From: Stereum hirsutum FP-91666 SS1
Taxonomy: Eukaryota; Basidiomycota; Agaricomycetes; Russulales; Stereaceae
Direction: 5' to 3'
Assembly: GCF_000264905.1 (NCBI RefSeq)
Contig: NW_006763149.1
Coordinates: 1-64,000, forward strand
DNA length: 64,000 nt
Shown: positions 11,267 through 23,524 of the stretch, piece after piece
Numbering within the stretch: the first letter of the stretch is position 1
How the letters are laid out: each line of letters opens with the position of its first letter
Translations under genes and position numbers: made by a program
Notes under the pieces: generated by a model
What the model saw: the letters and a program-made list of their open reading frames with translations, nothing else
Databases searched by the model: none
What the model was told of the DNA's origin: nothing

Positions 11267-14200
11267 ATGAGCGAGCCTCAGTTCCTTCCAGGTATTCTTC
11301 ATCTCCTTCCTCTTCGTACTTTACTGACTGCTTTCTCTTCAGTCCGCATATGGTACACCGTCAATCACTCGCCCCAGTACATTCTCGCACGATCCTCAGA
11401 ACGCCTGGCGGTTCTACCCATCCCACTAAAGACCACTAGCGGTCCTCGATATGCCACTGCCCCTCTCAAATCATGTTTGCACACCATATGTCGCTCGAGG
11501 TGCGTTCAATTGTCCTCATACCCAGTCAACTTCAATCCCATTTATGTTCTACGATATAGTCCCGATCTTGTCCAGGGCCCCGGTCGCGATTTTTCGCTCT
11601 ACGTTCTTGACCCTCTCGAACACCAGTCTGCCCCCTCCTCCATTCTCTTTTCTTCCGAACTATCTAGTACCAATCATCCTCCGTTCGGTTCTGCATCGAC
11701 AAATCTTCAAGTTCCAGCGACCAATGACACGAAGCAGTCGGGAGGAGTGGCTGTAGGCCTCGGCCTTATGTCATGGGCGCTGGCTACACCGGATGAGATG
11801 AGCACATCTGTGACTGGTACATTGGTGCTGCAGCCTTCTGGAGAATGGGCGCTTGAAGTTGTGTTTGCACTCCGAGAGGTACGTTGAGCACTCTCTCCAC
11901 ACTCCCGTCATGGCTCACGCCATCGTTCCCTTCTTATCCCCCTTTGTAATTCCCCCAGACGCCGCAGCATCATCCAAATCATGTTTCTTTAGCCCCGCAA
12001 TATTCATCCCTCGGGCACGACCGAAGTAAGTCTTTGACAATTGAATCTACGGCCCTTCAACAATCAGTCACTGAATTTTGTCCAACGCACTCTCATGGAC
12101 CCTCTTTCCCAGTCGCTCAGTTACATGCCCATTCGCGTCAGGCTCCTAGTCGATCGATGTCATCACCTACCCTTGACTCGCACCACGACCAAGTCCGACA
12201 GCCGACTCCAGCCGCGGTGGCCCATGCGATACAGAAGACAGTACAGCCATCCCTAGATTCAAAATCAAAGCTCAAACGAGAAACCACTGCAGAGTTGTTT
12301 ACACGAAAACCGCTCATCCGTGCAGCCACGTTACACACACAATCCACGAGCCAGCCCTTCGATGCAGCCCCTCCTGCACAACGGCCCAATACTGCTGCCA
12401 CAGCGTCCGGCACTTCGGCATCGTCAGAGGCTAATATCCAAGCCTTGTTGATGCATATCCTAGCCAACCCGTCGTCACTTCCTCCATCGCTGGGTTCTCT
12501 TCTCTCTTCCCTGCCTAGGAATCTCGTCGGCGATGCAGGCAATGACGGAGTCTCGACCACTAACTTCGCATTAGACGCGTCCAGTCTAGCTATTCTTGCC
12601 GTCCTTGCGGATGCGGCATCTAAATTACCTGCACAACCCCAAGTAGAGACTACGGCACACGCAGATCCTTCTCCGTCATCGTCTTCGTCAACGTCTTCTA
12701 TGTCGCACCCTTCGCAAACCTCCGTCGTGCCTCAAACACATCCTTCTGGTCTGAGTTCTGTTCCAGCTACTCAGACATCGGGAGAAACAACATCTGGATG
12801 CAACGACGACGATATCATTGTTCTGGACAAGGAAAATGTCGACCCTGACGCTTTCCGACGTCGCACATCTCTTCGTGCTGCTCCTCCTCCATTGGAAGCG
12901 TCTCCACCAAGACCACCGAGACCCGAACGGGAACGTCGCTCGCACAAACGCAGTCGTGCAGATCTCCGCGACGAATCGCGTTCTTCACACCGTGCAAGTT
13001 CTCCGGACCGGAACTGTGACCGCGCAGGCCGTGTTTCCCCAGCTCCCTATTCTCCATCCAAACGTCGAAAGAAGCGCCATGAGACACAGACCTCGCCTGT
13101 TCGTCCTTCCACGTCTCGCATCGCCAGCAATAGCAAGGGAGTGACTCGTTCACCACCGTTCACCACACGGCCGCTTCTCTCCGACCCCATACCTTTCCGC
13201 ACTTCCTTCACGTCTCGTAGTCGCCAGCCTTCAGGGTCGACAGTGCCTGCGATGCCTGTCGCAAGCACGTCAAGTGCATTGGAAAACTCTGCTCCGCCAC
13301 CTAATGCGGATCTTCTTGCAGCACGGATGTCCCTCGTTGCGTCCATCTACAAACCGAAGAAGTTCCTGGTCCCTTCCTGGGCGAAGACTCAGACCGCTAC
13401 TCAGCCTCGATTCGCGAAGAAGCCTGTAGCCCAACCTGAGTCTTCACAACAGTCCCAAGAAGCCCGTAAAGGGAAGAGAAAGGCGCGTAGCAAACCATCC
13501 ACCGCAAAACGAAGCGCCAGAGAGACAGAGACTAAACGAGGGAACACCAAAAACGTAACGGATGGGTCGACCGCTGCTACCTCTCAGGACGCCCTTGATC
13601 AGTTTTCAGGAACGCCCTCCGCAGTGAACCAACATGTTCCTACTACCGTCAATATGATAGTTTCGGCGCCCGCTCCTGTGTTCCCAACTGCGTCGTTCCT
13701 CTGCACTCCCCGAGCCACACCCTCTACACGGCTAGCCTGGCCAAGCCGAAACGATCCGCATACTATTCAGTCCCCCTTCCGAGCCATAGTTCCCACCGGT
13801 CTACCTTCCACCCCACACAGCCGCAAACGTCAACCTCTTTCTACTAGTTCACCGTCGCGTTCCATGTCAAGCCCTTTGTTTTCTCCCGAAAATGATGACA
13901 AGCTTGATTTCACTTCCCCCACGGCTGAGATGTCGCCCATCCAGAAGGTGCTTGCGGGACGCGGTGTAGGAGGGAGTGGCACAAATAAAGCAAGAAAGGC
14001 CGATGTCTTCGTATCGAAGCACGATGACGATCAACCCTCCAGCTCTCTGCCCATTGCTAGTAGCGACGCCGATGATGAGGACGACGGGGATGAAACCGTT
14101 CGAAACCCAGTCGATCTGGATATTGCTCCGAAAGTTTATTCTTGGGACAGCGATCTTCCTCCTTCTTCGCCTCTTCCGCCTTCTAGTCCGAACATCTCGC

Positions 14201-14583
14201 CTACAGATGGAGAGGAGCAAGACGACAACCAGGAACCCCCCAATTTCCACTTGTCGTCCTCACAAGAGACAAACTCTTCTATCAACACCGGAACTCAGAG
14301 CGACACCGACGTCGACTACGAAGCGTTCTCGTCGGATTCTGCCTTGAAATCCTTCTTTGATTCTCTCAGTGCCCTTTGTCAGTCTTCACATCCGAGCGTT
14401 ACTGAGGCCGACACATTCAAGTTGGATTTAGGCCTCACATCACCTGGAAGAGAGAGCCCGTCTGAGCGGCGAGACGAGGGATCAGACGGTTTGTGGGAAG
14501 TCGGTGGCGGTGGGTGGACTGCAGAGGAAGAGGCAGAGCTGTTGTCTTTGTTGATGGATGGATCAGCCCCTACGGCTGGTTAG
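11267..14583 (+). CDS. SPT21/Ams2-like nuclear regulator (tentative)
   Basis: The predicted protein has 1012 residues. Exons: 11267-11291, 11343-11499, 11560-11878, 11959-12025 and 12113-14583. The N-terminal ~220 residues form a compact conserved region (VRIWYTVNHSPQYILARS; CRSSPDLVQGPGRDFSLYVLDPLE; GVAVGLGLMSWALAT; EVVFALRETPQ). This pattern resembles the N-terminal domain of the yeast Spt21 / fission yeast Ams2 proteins, which control histone gene transcription. The remaining ~800 residues are disordered and rich in Ser, Pro and Arg. They include DDIIVLDKENVDPDAFRRR, the short block VPSWAKTQTATQPRF and acidic patches near the end. Ams2 carries a GATA zinc finger; I see no Cys-X2-Cys pair here. 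The 25-base first exon starts at the second of two nearby ATGs, the one in frame with exon 2. Family assignment comes from memory of the pattern only. Confidence 0.75.
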
Positions 14584-14841
14584 GATGTTAAGAGCTCGGC
14601 TGCGCATTTCTCTTGTAGCAACTAACCCTGTCTTCTCATGCAGCTTGTGTCGACGTTCTTGTGTAACCTCATGCCCATATCATCTTCCACCATACATCAT
14701 CATGACACGTCTTCATACACACATAGTAGTATTTAGTGCACTGTATATAAGTACAACATCACATAGCCCGAATCAATCAATATGATAGGTGTTGCTTCGA
14801 CTCGATTCCCTTGAGAAAACACATGTTCTAAAAGTGCTATC

Positions 14842-17356
14842 TTACTCTGTGCTCCCTTTGGCTGCTCTGATGAACTGTCTGACCTTCTCGATGTCCTTCG
14901 CCGAACCATCCTCTAGCTCAACCCCTCCGCTGACGTCCACCGCCCACGGCCCCACAGCTTCGATCGCATCCACAACATTTTCTGGCGTCAAACCTCCCGC
15001 TAACATGATAGGCATCGGCGCAGGAGTACCGCCAATCTCCCTCTCTGAAGGACTGACGCCAGCCTCGCCGAGCTCAACGACCTTCTTTGCGACCTCCCAA
15101 TCCACCTTCTTGCCAGTTCCTCCAGAAAGACCACCCGGCACGACAGCAGCATCCAGCAGAACATACTGATGAAGACCCGGCCGCGCGATACCCTCGACTC
15201 CCTTACCCTCGGCATCCACGTGGAAAACGCGAATGACAGGAACAGGGATTTGCTTCGCCCACTCCAAAGGCTCGTCGCCGTGTAGTTGAACGATATCCAG
15301 CTGGGCTACCGCTACGCAATGCAATATCCAGGCCAGTGGCTGGTTTTGGAATACGCCTACAAGGAGTGGTCGAGTCGGTGAATGAACGAGACGAAGGGCG
15401 TGGGTCGTGAACCACGGCTCATTCCGTATCGAATCCTGGCTGGTCGAAGAGGAAGACGATGATTCCGGTGATTGTGATGCAGAGCGCGCGCCTCGCACGC
15501 TAGCTGCTATCTTTTGGGCTTGCTCGAGAGAAACAAATCGCTTGCTGGATGGGACAAACATCAGGCCGAGCATGTCCGCGCCAGCTTCCGCCACAAGCAA
15601 TGCCTCATCATCGGTTCTGAGACCACATATCTTGACCAAAGGCGCGCGCTGCTCCGCTAATGGTTGGTCTTCGGTCCAGCCCAAAAGCTCGTGGATGAAT
15701 GCCTTCGTGTCCTTGGCCCGCATCAATGCCTCTCCGACGAGCACGGCGCCTACTCCTTGATCAACATACGTCTGCACGTCTTGGTTGCCCATGATGCCGC
15801 TGAGAGCACAGAGCACCACGTCTTTCTCCTTGACCATATCGGCCAGTCGAGACGTGGTACCCATATCCACCTTAAAGTCGTGCAAGTTGCGGTTGTTGAC
15901 GCCAATCACTTTCGCCCCTAGCTCGAGGGCGATCTCCATCTCCTTCGCGTTATTGACCTCGACAAGCGGCTCCATCCCAAGACTGAGAGAGTACTCATAC
16001 AGTGCCTTCAACCGATTGGTCGGGATCATGGCGACGATGAGAAGCACGGTATCCGCGCCGTATAGTCTAGCTTCCGCGATCTGATATTCGTCGAGGATGA
16101 AATCTTTACGGAGGACAGCGGGGCGGTTAGGGAGGGAATCGATTGCTTGGCGGGCCAAACGCATATCCAGAAGGGAGCCCTTGAACCAAGTGGGCTCCGT
16201 CAACACCGATATGACGGACGCGCCTGCGAGGGCGTAGGTGAGAGCCTGTTGAGCAGCATTGGCGGAAAGCGCGATAGGACCTTTTGAAGGGCTGGCGCGT
16301 TTGATCTCGGCCATAAGTGCAGGGGTACGCGCTTTGAGACGAGCAACGAGTGGGATTAATGGTGGGCTGAGATGCATGGACAGGAAGGTATCGAGATCGG
16401 CAGGGCTGGTGCCGGGGACTTCCTTCGCAGCGGCGACGTCCTTCATGCGTTGGGCATAGATCTTCTCCAAAACGCTTGGAATCTTCTTCGCCTCTGCTTT
16501 CAGTTTGCCGTCGACAGCCTCGATGGGGAATGGTGGTAGGCTGACGTCCAATACGCCAGAATCTGGATTGGCTTCCCACAATCCACCATTCAAAGCGAGG
16601 AAATTCCGCAATAGATCATCTCCGGCTTCGGAGAGTATGCTCTCGGGATGATACTGGACAGCTTCAAGGGTGTACTTCCGGTGCCGAACACCCATAATGA
16701 CTCCCGAATCTTCGGTGGCAGCAGTGACAGCGAGGTCAGCGGGGAGAGACTTGATATCGGCGGACAGTGAATGGTAGCGGGTAGAGTTGAAGCCTTGTGC
16801 GACATTCTTGAAACAACCACGGCCGTCGTGACGGATACGGCTCAACTTGCCGTGCATAATCTCGCCAGCGTACCTGCAGACATTGTGCATTATCAGCTGG
16901 TGATACATCGGGGGTTGTGGTAGGCTGTCATCCTTGAGGCAATTCCACTCTGGCCGAGGGTGACCGTAGAATGGGATAGCACACGGGTATAAGTACGCAC
17001 CCTATTTCACCGCCAAACACGTCTACCAAGCATTCCAACCCCATGCAAACACCTAGCACCGGTACTTTCCCGGTGAAGTACTTGATCGCCTCCCTCGAAA
17101 TGCCCGAGTCTGTGACAGGATGTCCGGGACCGGGAGAGATGATGAGACATCGAATCTGAAGCTGGGGGAGGGCATCGACGGGGATAGCATCATTGCGTAG
17201 GACGGTGATGTCTCTGCCGAGCAGTGAGAGGTGCTGGTAAAGATTCCAGGTAAATGAATCGAAGTTGTCGATCATGAGAACGTCGATTGGTCGTGCCAGA
17301 AGTTCTGGTAGTACTGGAGGTGCAACACCTGGGAGTGCGTTTGTGGGGGTCGCCAT
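14842..17356 (-). CDS. TRP1: Trifunctional tryptophan biosynthesis protein (glutaminase / IGPS / PRAI)
   Basis: This 795-residue enzyme carries three activities of tryptophan synthesis: the glutamine amidotransferase subunit of anthranilate synthase, indole-3-glycerol-phosphate synthase and phosphoribosylanthranilate isomerase. Exons are 17356-17001 and 16873-14842, with one 127-bp intron. The glutaminase (residues about 25-240) has [14 protein letters not shown], the oxyanion loop ISPGPGHP, the nucleophile Cys in VLGVCMGLE and the His-Glu pair in VQYHPESI. The IGPS domain (about 250-510) has [34 protein letters not shown] and [12 protein letters not shown]. The PRAI domain (about 543-790) begins [16 protein letters not shown] and ends with [10 protein letters not shown] and VDVSGGVE. 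All key motifs are present. The start is the ATG just before the glutaminase. The 3' end is convergent with the SPT21-like gene, 258 bases away. Confidence 0.98.
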
Positions 17357-18105
17357 GATGAAGCAACGACAGGTAAAGCTGAGACTATATAGCTCAAGAA
17401 AGCGCTATGCAAGAGCGAGATCGACGGCAAGGAATTTGAACAGCGGTGCGTTCCGTGCCCAGTTCAGATGGAATCAGGAGGAGCTCTGATAGTTCTCAAG
17501 TCCTATCCACGGATTTTTGGTGTGGGTTTCGCTGGATCGGACAGCCTGAATAGCGCCGGTATCAAGTTATGGGATGAGTTGGAAGGGAGCGAAGGATGAG
17601 ATGAGGCGAGCTGAGTGTCCCAGTCATGCTAGCGTCTGCAGAAATAAATTAGTCTGAGCTGACTCATCGCCCCTTTTCGAACCTTTGGTGCCACTTATTC
17701 GACGAGGCGCCACAACCAGCGCCTCGGCTGGGCCTCAGCTTATGTCGCTGATCATGATTGAAACTCATAGCGCTTGAGATATTGCAAAAGACACCCCGAC
17801 GAGACAGATATCGGTCTTACTTTGTACAGCGCCAATGTAGTATCATCCAAGCGCTCTATCGTCTCGGATCCCTTCTGGATGCCGTCTGCGAAAGATTTGG
17901 GCATTTGATCATCCCCTTGGAACACAAAGCTAGACATGCATCTAGATTACGGAGACCTAAACTAAAGTACATACTGTCCATGCACCCGCATCCACCATCG
18001 AACAACATAACGGACTGAAGAAGGACTAGTAAGATGTCCGAGCAAAGCAAAAGATGACAACAGACAAGACAAAAGAGCGAACAACACAACCCCCCTCTCG
18101 CAGGT
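17357..18105. other. Intergenic, TRP1 upstream region and DRS2 3' region
   Basis: The part next to TRP1 is its 5' flank and the part next to 18106 is the DRS2 3' untranslated region. Short open frames here match nothing I know. No RNA gene or repeat was seen. Confidence 0.5.
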
Positions 18106-21100
18106 CTAATATCCAGAAGGCCGTGCGTGTGTTTGCGACGTATCGTACGCCCGAATAAGCCGCGACTGGTCCTGCCGTGCCGGGTTCTCCGTCTGACTGA
18201 ATGCAAAGCCACGGTTTCGTCGCATACGCTGCACCGCGCGTACCTTCTTGATAGCCTTTTGGAATCTGCAGGTGGGGAGGGTGAGCAATTGACGTTGAAT
18301 CGATAATGAAAGACGAGAGCGTACTGTTCTTGTCGCGGGCGGTAGTCAGGGATATTGTACTTTTGGATTTCTTGAGCGATGTGGTACGACGCCGGCATGT
18401 ACGTCCGCTTGTAGCTACATGACGATGGTCAGCATCTCCTTTATTTAAGGGGATGACCTATACGCACTATTTCCAAGCAATATCGCGACTGAGGCAGAAA
18501 ATTGGCACCAGGAGAAGCATGAAATAAGGCACTGCATCAGTCCACAGCCTCGGCACTATGTTGAGGTACTCCAGCGAAAAGCCGATAGCAGGGGCAACGA
18601 CGGCATATAATGGCAGGAAGAGCATGGTGAACACGAAAGATCCAGGGATAGCTAAAGAACGAGTTGTTTCTCAGCCAGTGTTTGGACGCGACAGGTTTAT
18701 TAGGGCTTACCAGCGACCGTGTATTTTGTCCAAAGACTGCACGGAGAGTAAGTTTTTGTAGCATCAAAGACCAGCACAAGGATGGACTTACTCAGAAACC
18801 AACGCCGCTTTTCCGAGGACAGTCAGTAGAACGGCAAGGTAGAGCATGGTCCCCCACACCCAGTGGCCTGAGTCGAGCCCGGTTGCCTGTTTCAGGTCTC
18901 CCCAGAACAGGATTACGGAGAATCCAAATAATACCTAGATGTGGTTCCGATCAGGTGTCATGCAGCTAAATCCTTCACCGAGAAATAAGAGAAACACATA
19001 CGACACTGTGATACAGAGCGTTGCCAACCCACAGCCAGAACGCAGTCCGAGTAAAGAAGGCGTTCTGCTGACCGAGCATGTATAGCTGAGGATAGCGGTC
19101 TAAGATACGCGCGGAGACGAATTGGTCGAAGACGCCGATGACCAGGGGAGGAAGGACCGTGAAAAGAACGTTATACATGGACAAAGTCCACGATTCGTAG
19201 GCGACCTGTCCCGAGAAGTTGTTGAAGAAGGAATACTGCGTACGCCACGCGTGAGTGATACGGTACATTCAGATGAGAGTTAGGCGAACGCACCCAGAAG
19301 AGTGTCATGTACAGCGTGATATTCTTATAGAATGAGTCTAACGAACGTGTTAGAAACGGTGATAAAGTACTTCTAGAGGAATAGCAACGAACAGAGGATC
19401 AGTTTCGAAAGTCGCTGGTAACTCCAAGCCCCGTGCACAAGCATCAGTTTCTTCAAGAACCGGAATTGAGAGATGGCGACATCTGCAGAACGAGCAGCTT
19501 GCAAACCCTAGTGAAGACTTCGTAAGAACGGGTCGTACACGCCGTTATTATGGGCGTACTCACCTCGACTCCAGAGATACCTACGCCCACATGCGCGGCC
19601 TGTATCATGCTCACGTCATTCGCACCGTCGCCAATAGCCAGAAGGATCGACTTTTGGTTCTTCTTGACGAGTTTGACGACAAGAGCTTTCTGCAAGGGCG
19701 ATACACGACCTACCAACAACACGATTTAACAACAGGTACACGTCACTTTATGGAAGACACTCACAGCAAATGACGGCCTTGCACATAATCGCCAGCTCAA
19801 GGAAGGTCTTGGAAAGTTCCTTCTCCAACGCAAAGGTCAAACTCTTGCCATCTGCCGGAATCTTTTTCAGCCCAAGTCTTTCATCAGGTGAAGCGGATAG
19901 TCCTGACCGATGATCAAAGCCAGGTCTTCAAGCTCGCCGGTGCTTCGTTGATTCTTGATGGCCGTTAACCGTCGTTCGAGAGTCTCTTTGGTATCGTGCA
20001 TATTCTCCTCATTGATGATGACCTAACATATAATGAGCGAAGGCCTAAAGCTGTACGCAAGTAAGCATGCTCACCAGGTTCATCGACTCGGTGATCAATC
20101 GACAGGACATCCCGATATTGATTGCAGTCTCCTGTCGGTCTCCCGTCAATACCCACACCTTGACACCGGCCGCTTGGAGGGTATGGATAGTATCGGGCAC
20201 TCCCTCCTGCAGCTTATCCTCGATGGCCGTGGCACCCAGTAAAAACATGTCCTTCTCGATGATCTCAGCCGCCTTGTCGAGGGCGTCACCGCGTCCATTG
20301 ATCGTCGCAGCGGCCTGGTCATAGATAGACACCCATTGCTTGTACTCCGATTCTGGTATGTCACGGTAAGCGATCGCAAGCGTCCGGAGGCCTTCCGTGG
20401 CGTATTCCTATCCGTCCAGTAGATATACCGTTAGCTTTCAAGTACGGAGCAGCTGAGCGAATTGGGGCCATACCTCAAGGTGGGCCAAGGTCTTATCGGT
20501 GTAAGGCTGGTTCGGGCTCAGACGTTCAAGAATGACGGTGTCAGCGCCTTTGCAGTAGAGTTTGATCGAGCCATCGGGGCATCGAACGACGGTAGACATG
20601 CGTTTACGTGTCGAGTTGAACTCGCAAACGTTCAAGATCTGGTACTCCAGCGATTCGCCTAGTACGTTCACAAAGACCGACTTCGGCTTCCGGGTCTGCA
20701 CGCAACAAAAACAAAAAAAAGCCACACGGTCAGCGAAACCCACTGAAAGACACATTGTGCCACCATGCCACTCACATGAAACTGGAATCCCAGCAATTCT
20801 GCGCCCGCGACCAACGCAGCCTCGTCAGGACTACTCGCCTGATAAATCATCTTCCCGTCCTTCACTTCCGGAATGACCGTATGACAAACCGCAAGCAACG
20901 ACAAGAACTCCCTCAACACCTCCACCTCCTTCGCGCTCGCCTGGACCGAGCCTGCCCCTCCGGCATCGCCCTCCGAGAAGTCCGAGAACGGATTCTGACT
21001 GCCGCGTTCCAATAACCCTCGCATCTCCTTGAACGTCCTCCAAGGTTCCTTCCCGTCCTCCGCAACGCCACCCTCGCCACCTCGTCTGCTCTCGTCGACT

Positions 21101-23218
21101 TCATCGGCATAGGCATGCCCGGCTATCGAACAGCACCGGAACTCCATCTCGTTACGGGTGAGGGTACCGGTCTTGTCGGAGAAGACGTATTCGATCTGGC
21201 CGAGCTCCTCGACGAGGGACGACGTTCGGCAGAGGGCAGGGGTGTCCGTGGGTGCGTAGTACATATCGAGGTCGAAGTTGATGAGTTGTGCTTGCTGGAA
21301 TTTGACTACTTCCATGGTAACGATGAGGGAGATAGGAATGAGATTGTTGTAGAGAATAATGAAAGTGAGGATATCTAGAGAATTGCATCGAGAGTGAGCA
21401 TATACAAGAGCAGAGGGGCGTCGTCTCAGCGTACCTTCGATAAAGCTTTTCGCTGTACGTATTTGTCAGCACAATAACGTTATATCAGACGTGAGCAACT
21501 TACCTCTGTCGGAAAGTGAGGTAGTTTCGAGCAGGTACCATTGTTGGTTCGAAAAGAACCACTGCATACTGGGTGTTGAGCACAATCAAATTGCATGAGA
21601 TGGAACGCTTACTGTCCGGATGCTACTGCCGATGGTCGATCCCAAGGAAAGCAGCAACAGGAGTATAAACAAGAAAACGATTTGAACATTGACCTGTCGC
21701 TCGACTGCAGTTCTCTTGATGGGTGCAGCGCTAAGAATATCATGGAATCAGGCATAGGCACCTGGAAAAGAAAATACCAAACCGCCACTCACGTTGCGTT
21801 TCGCATTAGCTTGGTCTCATGCCCGGTGAAAGCGACAAACCCGTACGCCCAAGGTGTATTTCTGATCTGGGCGCCTCGCAGAAGTAGTTGATCGGGTCCT
21901 AGGGGAATCTAAGCGATGATCAGAGCCTGGGTGGCCCCTGTAAAAAAGTGATGTGGCCCACCTGCTTCGGGAAGCCAGCCTGTGTGGTGATGTCGAATGT
22001 ACCCTCGTACGTATAGAGTGAGTTGTTGGGTTGTTCGGAGCGGAGAGATCCCCGAAGGGCTGTGACAAGATGGGGAGATGTAAGGGAAGATGTGTGAGGA
22101 GAGGCTTGCTTGATCTTCAGGTTCGTTTCACTGGAAATGCAGGGCAAATGTTGACGATCAGAAGGGGAAAGGTGGGTGTGGAGGAAACGCACCCGTCGAG
22201 GTTGGACGTTTCGATATAACAGAATCCTTCCGGTTCACTCGAGGCCAGGAGGATGAGGTCGGCCGGGATGAAATCGTTGTTCTCTATCCGTACGACGTCG
22301 CCAACCTGGATATTCTTCCACTTCTTGACCTCAAAAGTCCCGCTTTGAGTCAGCACCTTGGCAGGACGGGAGTTGAGGTCCGAATCTGATTGATGCCGTT
22401 TCTGTTGTACTGTAGTGAGTAGAGGGTCGAGAGACGATGGACAAGGGACGCACCAGATCTTCCTGGACTTCTTTGTACGCTGAAGCCAAGAGGACAACAG
22501 AAAGCGGGGCTATAGTCGTCCATTTGTTCGTGGGAGATACGTCCGGTATTTGCTGAATACACGCGGTGAATAGGAAGAACAAGTTGGCGTATTTCGAGAA
22601 TTGCTCTGTGTGCGGCGTTAGCAACGTTCACGGAAGGAGAGCGGAAGGAAACGCACCGAAGAGGAATTTGGGGAGGAATGTGGCGAGATTGTATTTGCTG
22701 GTGGAGACATAGTTCGAGATGAACTCTGCATTTGCTTCCGGGAGGTTGAGGGCTACGAGACGTTCTCCTGTCAGGACGGCCTCCTTCTTCCAGGGCCACT
22801 TGAACTTGGTATGCCGGAGCCTGTCGGCGAAGCCACGTTTCTTGGTTGTTGGCCCAGGTTGTGAGGGTACGGATTCGTCATCGTCGAATGTCCAGCCTTG
22901 TGGTGCGCCGTTGGTAGAAAGAGAGAGCTTGGAGGCGCCGGCTGGGGGTGCGGCGGCGGAAGTGAGATGGATGTTGCTCTCCTTGCTCTGCATGGGAGGA
23001 AAGGAGCCAAAAGCGGAATCTGGTGCATTGCGGGAGGACTGTTGTGGGGTATTGTACTCGTCTTCGTCGTCAAAGAAGGGGTCGAGGAGCTGGGGCGACT
23101 GGGTCTGGTAGTTGTTGTTGGAGTATGGGGAATTGGAGGACGAGGGCGGGTAGCCGTTCGAGGTCTGTTGGTAGGCCGGGTTTGCGGTCGAGACGAGGCG
23201 GACAAAGTCGTCGCTCAT
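18106..23218 (-). CDS. DRS2: Drs2-type P4-ATPase phospholipid flippase
   Basis: This 1299-residue protein flips aminophospholipids to the cytosolic leaflet of trans-Golgi and endosomal membranes, supporting vesicle budding. I resolved 22 exons whose lengths sum to exactly 1300 codons, including an 18-base exon (21434-21451) and a 26-base exon (18711-18736). The disordered N-terminal ~155 residues lead into the Drs2-like [18 protein letters not shown]. Core motifs are [12 protein letters not shown] (actuator), phosphorylation site [15 protein letters not shown] (Asp near residue 535), [18 protein letters not shown] and [22 protein letters not shown]. Ten hydrophobic segments fit the family. 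The tail has RNRGFAFSQ followed by [10 protein letters not shown], the regulatory C-terminal motif of Drs2, which separates it from other P4-ATPases. Start ATG is 23218. The neighbour at 23525 is divergent, 306 bases away. Confidence 0.97.
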
Positions 23219-23524
23219 GGCGAGTGCTGTAGGCGGGGAACTTAAATGGAAAGTCGAATATACGGATAGAAAGTGGAAAGGTCGAGATGGCTGCGCTGCA
23301 GCTGGCCGAAAACAGACGCCGTTTGCACCGCTCAGCCGGAAACCAGCAACGGACCCGTGCGAAAGCGGATCGACGTCACCATGTTTACCTCTCTCCGCCA
23401 CTCATTATATCCTCCGTCAAGACATATCATCTGGCCGTGCTATGCACGCGGTCGCCCGCAATATACTTATCGTCGACCCAATCTGACCATTCGAGCGTTT
23501 GCTGCTTCATTCTCAACCACCACC
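23219..23524. promoter_or_regulatory. Shared divergent promoter, DRS2 / prolyl aminopeptidase
   Basis: These 306 bases separate two divergent starts, so both promoters must lie here. A short upstream open frame of 14 codons (ATG at 23442, TGA at 23484-23486) precedes the aminopeptidase start and could reduce its translation. No clear TATA box was seen. Confidence 0.5.

Noticed and set aside
22719..23245. Gly-rich plus-strand frames over the DRS2 N-terminus
   Set aside because: They are antisense to the disordered first exon of DRS2, which has a clear family context.
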